Positions 6,148-8,287 of a stretch of DNA of 8,287 nt are shown piece by piece. Below the pieces are notes generated by a model that saw only the letters and a list, made by a program, of their open reading frames with translations, had not been told where the DNA came from and did no database searches. This DNA is from Deltaproteobacteria bacterium. GTDB lineage: Bacteria; Desulfobacterota; Desulfuromonadia; Geobacterales; DSM-12255. Where the stretch lies: NCBI GenBank assembly GCA_017861215.1, contig JAGFXN010000062.1:1-8287 (forward strand), written 5' to 3'. A program made the position numbers and the translations under genes. The stretch's first letter is position 1. The number at the start of each line of letters is the position of its first letter.

Positions 6148-6783
6148 GTGCAGGTAAACTGTTCAGGATGTTCGTACAGAAACGAAATCGATGAGTCGCT
6201 GTTGCCGGCCGGCGGCATGGCGGGCATCTGCCCTGTGTGTCGCACTGCCATACCGCTGGGGGGGTGGCAGGCTGCAGTGGCGGTCGGGCAAACGGAGCAA
6301 TCAGCGGAACCTGCATTGCCGTCCCGCGCGGAATTCGATGATGACCTGCCCGAGGAGGGGCGGGTCAGCCTGATCAATATCATCGCCCTCATCACCCTGG
6401 TGGACTCGACCCTCTCGCTCATCGGCCGGGTGCCGGGCCTTTCCGGTGTCCTGGGCGGCGGTACCGGACTCACCTTTCATCAGCAGGCAAAGTATCTCTA
6501 TGACACGCTCATGGCGGCCGGGTTCTTCATTTCTGTTTTCGGACTCATGGCAAGGAAGAACTGGGCGCGCCTTCTGATAATTTGGCTTTTCGGGCTTGGT
6601 CTGGCAGAAGGCCTCTATATGCTGCTTTACCAGTATTTTGCCATTGCCGAGCTGGAAAGTAACCTGCACGAGGGATTTCCGGAGCTCAAGCGGCAGCAAA
6701 GTGCAAAGCTCCTCGGTTGTGCGGTGTATGCCTTTTTTCTCTACAAGCTCACGACCCGCACAATCCGGGCACGATTCCGGTAA
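6148..6783 (+). CDS. Zinc-ribbon membrane protein, about four TM segments
   Basis: Last gene of the operon, 24 bases after the RCC1 gene; 211 residues from GTG 6148. This start is favoured over TTG 6142 by ribosome-binding-site spacing, and because it puts the ribbon cysteines at C5, C8, C28 and C31, the same positions as in the RCC1 protein next door. Both ribbons also share ID at 14-15 and PAGG at 20-23, so they are probably homologous. An acidic, low-complexity linker (~45-71, with EFDDDLPEE) leads to hydrophobic segments at ~74-93, 117-134, 140-163 and 187-202, and a basic tail (TRTIRARFR). The ribbon is probably cytoplasmic. No transporter or enzyme motif is visible. A plausible job is a membrane partner or assembly factor for the RCC1 protein; this is inference. 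Confidence 0.85.
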   Translation: MQVNCSGCSYRNEIDESLLPAGGMAGICPVCRTAIPLGGWQAAVAVGQTEQSAEPALPSRAEFDDDLPEEGRVSLINIIALITLVDSTLSLIGRVPGLSGVLGGGTGLTFHQQAKYLYDTLMAAGFFISVFGLMARKNWARLLIIWLFGLGLAEGLYMLLYQYFAIAELESNLHEGFPELKRQQSAKLLGCAVYAFFLYKLTTRTIRARFR

Positions 6784-6885
6784 CAGCCAGTGAAATCAAT
6801 CAATGCGAAGCATGCGCCTTCGAATCACTTGCTGCAAACGCGACCTGACCCGCGGCCCCACCCCATACCCTCTCTGCTCTCTAAG

Positions 6886-7056
6886 TCAGGCCACTTTTTT
6901 GAGCCGTTCTGACACCCAGACTTTGATGATAGACTGCCGTGGCACCCCGAGGCGTTTTGCTTCCCTGTCAAGCTGGTGAATCATACACAACGGAAAATCG
7001 ACATTCACTCTCTTCTGCGCCTGCTCAGGCCGATCCCCCTCAGATCCCCGAGAAAG
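6886..7056 (-). pseudogene. BrnA/CopG-like antitoxin, C-terminal remnant
   Basis: On the - strand an open frame of 56 codons ends at TGA (6886-6888). Its last ~42 residues match the C-terminal ribbon-helix-helix part of BrnA/CopG-type antitoxins: KRVNVDFP, then LDREAKRLGV, RQSIIKVW and ERLKKVA. In the family these residues form the DNA-binding dimer. Upstream, an in-frame TGA (7057-7059) interrupts the frame. The usual acidic N-terminal half, which neutralises the toxin, is not recognisable, and no BrnT toxin gene lies nearby. A W usually found after the FP motif is C here. Short initiation at GTG or ATG inside the remnant is possible but lacks a clear ribosome-binding site. The rest of 6784-7193 shows no gene; TATGCATA (7128-7135) is a small palindrome. 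Confidence 0.65.
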
Positions 7057-7157
7057 TCAGGAAGGGCCTTTAGATGTAAAAAGTGTAGGGTGGCACCTTT
7101 ACCTACCCAGTGTGGCAGCGATAATTTTATGCATATTCATACATATTTCTGTTTGTA

Positions 7158-7186
7158 TTGACAATCAGTCTTCAGTATGCTAACTT
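7158..7186 (+). promoter_or_regulatory. Probable promoter of the AAA_14 ATPase gene
   Basis: A perfect -35 TTGACA (7158-7163) is followed after 17 bases by TAACTT (7181-7186), a weak -10. TATGCT (7176-7181) resembles the consensus about as well but is too close to the -35. Initiation seven or eight bases after 7186 would fall on or beside the ATG at 7194, which has no Shine-Dalgarno sequence before it. Confidence 0.5.
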
Positions 7187-7193
7187 TCTTTCC

Positions 7194-8287
7194 ATGTTGA
7201 TAAAACGTGCCATAGAAGATGAACTCATCCGTCTCGCAGGACAGTATCCGGTAATCACTATTATCGGCCCGCGCCAATCCGGTAAAAGTACTCTGGCGAA
7301 GATGGCGTTCCCTGATAAGCCCTATGTATCTCTTGAACATCTCTCACTTCGGGATTTTGCTCTTTCTGATCCGATCGGTTTTCTCAACACTCATGCAAAA
7401 GAAGGCGCAATCCTGGACGAAATACAGCGAGCACCGGCGCTACTGTCAGAGATCCAGGTACGTGTGGATGCCAGGCCGGAACGGAAAGGGGCTTACATCT
7501 TAACCGGGAGTCATCAGTTTTTACTGATGGAGTCGGTCACACAGTCTCTTGCCGGTAGAACAGCAATCCTCAAGCTGCTCCCCTTCAGCCTTGCCGAACG
7601 AACCACTTTTGCCGGCTCCTCCCCTCATGTTTCTGAACTCCTCTTCAAGGGCTTCTACCCTCGAATATTCGCAGATGACCTGAATCCCGTAGAGGCGCTT
7701 TCATTCTACGTAACTACCTATGTAGAGCGCGATGTCAGGGAAATCATGGCGGTCAAGGATTTGACGGTCTTTTCCCGATTCCTGCGGTTATGCGCCGGAA
7801 GAACCGGACAGATACTGAACGCAAGTTCCCTGGCTGCTGATGCAGGTATCAACCATAACACCGCCCGATCCTGGCTGTCGCTCCTTGAAGCCAGTTTCAT
7901 CATTACGCTGCTGCAACCCCATCATAATAATTTCAATAAACGGTTGATCAAGGCGCCAAAACTCTATTTCTGGGACGTCGGTCTTGCATGTCATCTGCTT
8001 GGCATTGAAAAGGCGAACCAGGTCGTAAGTCATCCGCTTGTCGGGGCTCTCTTCGAGACATTTGTCGTAACTGAACTGATGAAGCAGCGCCTGAATCAGG
8101 TGCGTGAGCCAAGGCTCTATTACTGGAGAGACAATGCCGGGCATGAGGTTGATCTTCTCTGCGAAGCAACAGATAGCATCACGCCGATCGAAATTAAGCT
8201 TGGGGCAACTATTCAGGCTGACTCCTGGAAAGGGATTGACTATTACCGCGCTCTCAACTCAAAAGCTTCTGCCGGCATAGTTATCTA
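7194..8287 (+). CDS. AAA_14/DUF4143 family ATPase (3' partial)
   Basis: The frame is open from ATG 7194 to the window edge, giving 364 full codons; family members are commonly around 380-420 residues, so little is missing. The start fits the family's usual opening (MLIKRAIEDEL, then YPVITIIGPRQ). Walker A is GPRQSGKST (25-33) and Walker B is ILDEIQ (73-78). A sensor-like TGSHQF lies at 104-109 and YVERDVREI at 176-184. The C-terminal DUF4143 part has YFWDVGL (258-264), then D320 in EVDLL and PIEIK (331-335), a D...E-x-K arrangement like PD-(D/E)xK nuclease folds; whether it cleaves DNA is unknown. These ATPases are widespread, often horizontally acquired, and their substrate is not established. 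The gene appears to stand alone, with its own promoter, next to an antitoxin remnant. Confidence 0.92.
   Translation, partial: MLIKRAIEDELIRLAGQYPVITIIGPRQSGKSTLAKMAFPDKPYVSLEHLSLRDFALSDPIGFLNTHAKEGAILDEIQRAPALLSEIQVRVDARPERKGAYILTGSHQFLLMESVTQSLAGRTAILKLLPFSLAERTTFAGSSPHVSELLFKGFYPRIFADDLNPVEALSFYVTTYVERDVREIMAVKDLTVFSRFLRLCAGRTGQILNASSLAADAGINHNTARSWLSLLEASFIITLLQPHHNNFNKRLIKAPKLYFWDVGLACHLLGIEKANQVVSHPLVGALFETFVVTELMKQRLNQVREPRLYYWRDNAGHEVDLLCEATDSITPIEIKLGATIQADSWKGIDYYRALNSKASAGIVI

Noticed and set aside
6810..6832. Possible terminator after the operon (CGAAG ... CTTCG)
   Set aside because: The stem is only five pairs and no T tract follows, so it is not convincing.
7085..7112. Weak hairpin GTAGG ... 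CCTAC upstream of the ATPase gene
   Set aside because: A five-pair stem with a long loop is expected by chance, and there is no T tract or known riboswitch motif.
7788..8169. Two overlapping - strand frames at the right end
   Set aside because: Both are antisense to the conserved DUF4143 part of the ATPase gene, whose + strand frame has clear family motifs.

Overview
The window looks like part of a GC-rich Gram-negative chromosome, most like a Desulfuromonadales/Geobacter-type deltaproteobacterium. That placement is inferred from gene content: an outer-membrane MipA-like barrel, DUF4124 proteins, a DUF1566 domain, MJ0042-type zinc ribbons and an RCC1-repeat protein. No rRNA or marker gene confirms it.

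Region by region. (1) 1-1042 is the 3' part of a gene for a DUF2141 domain fused to a MipA/OmpV-type outer-membrane barrel; its start and signal peptide lie off the left edge. (2) 1126-1242 is an intact tRNA-Pro(UGG) with its own promoter. Eleven bases further on is the 5' half of a tRNA-Arg(UCU), which stops at the end of the anticodon loop. (3) 1293-1878 has no intact gene. It holds a strong intrinsic terminator, a short unrecognised ORF relic, a 12-bp palindrome and the first ~30 codons of an hsdM-like gene, and reads as the scar of a lost or decayed mobile or restriction-modification island. (4) 1879-6783 is a compact four-gene operon on the + strand: two exported DUF4124 proteins (the first with a C-terminal DUF1566/Lcl domain), an 869-residue protein with two zinc ribbons, one membrane segment and fourteen RCC1 blades, and a small zinc-ribbon protein with about four membrane segments. 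(5) 6784-7193 is intergenic and carries, on the - strand, the C-terminal remnant of a BrnA/CopG-like antitoxin. (6) 7194 to the right edge is an AAA_14/DUF4143 ATPase gene, open at the window end, with a promoter so close that its mRNA may be leaderless.

The candidate undescribed system is the four-gene operon. All four products are predicted to be exported or membrane-bound. The last two share an N-terminal zinc ribbon with identical cysteine positions, so they may sense or dock the same cytoplasmic partner. The large protein would place two seven-bladed propellers on the periplasmic side, where the two exported DUF4124 proteins should also be. No biochemical function can be assigned from sequence alone. 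The operon is flanked on both sides by remnants of mobile or defence genes.
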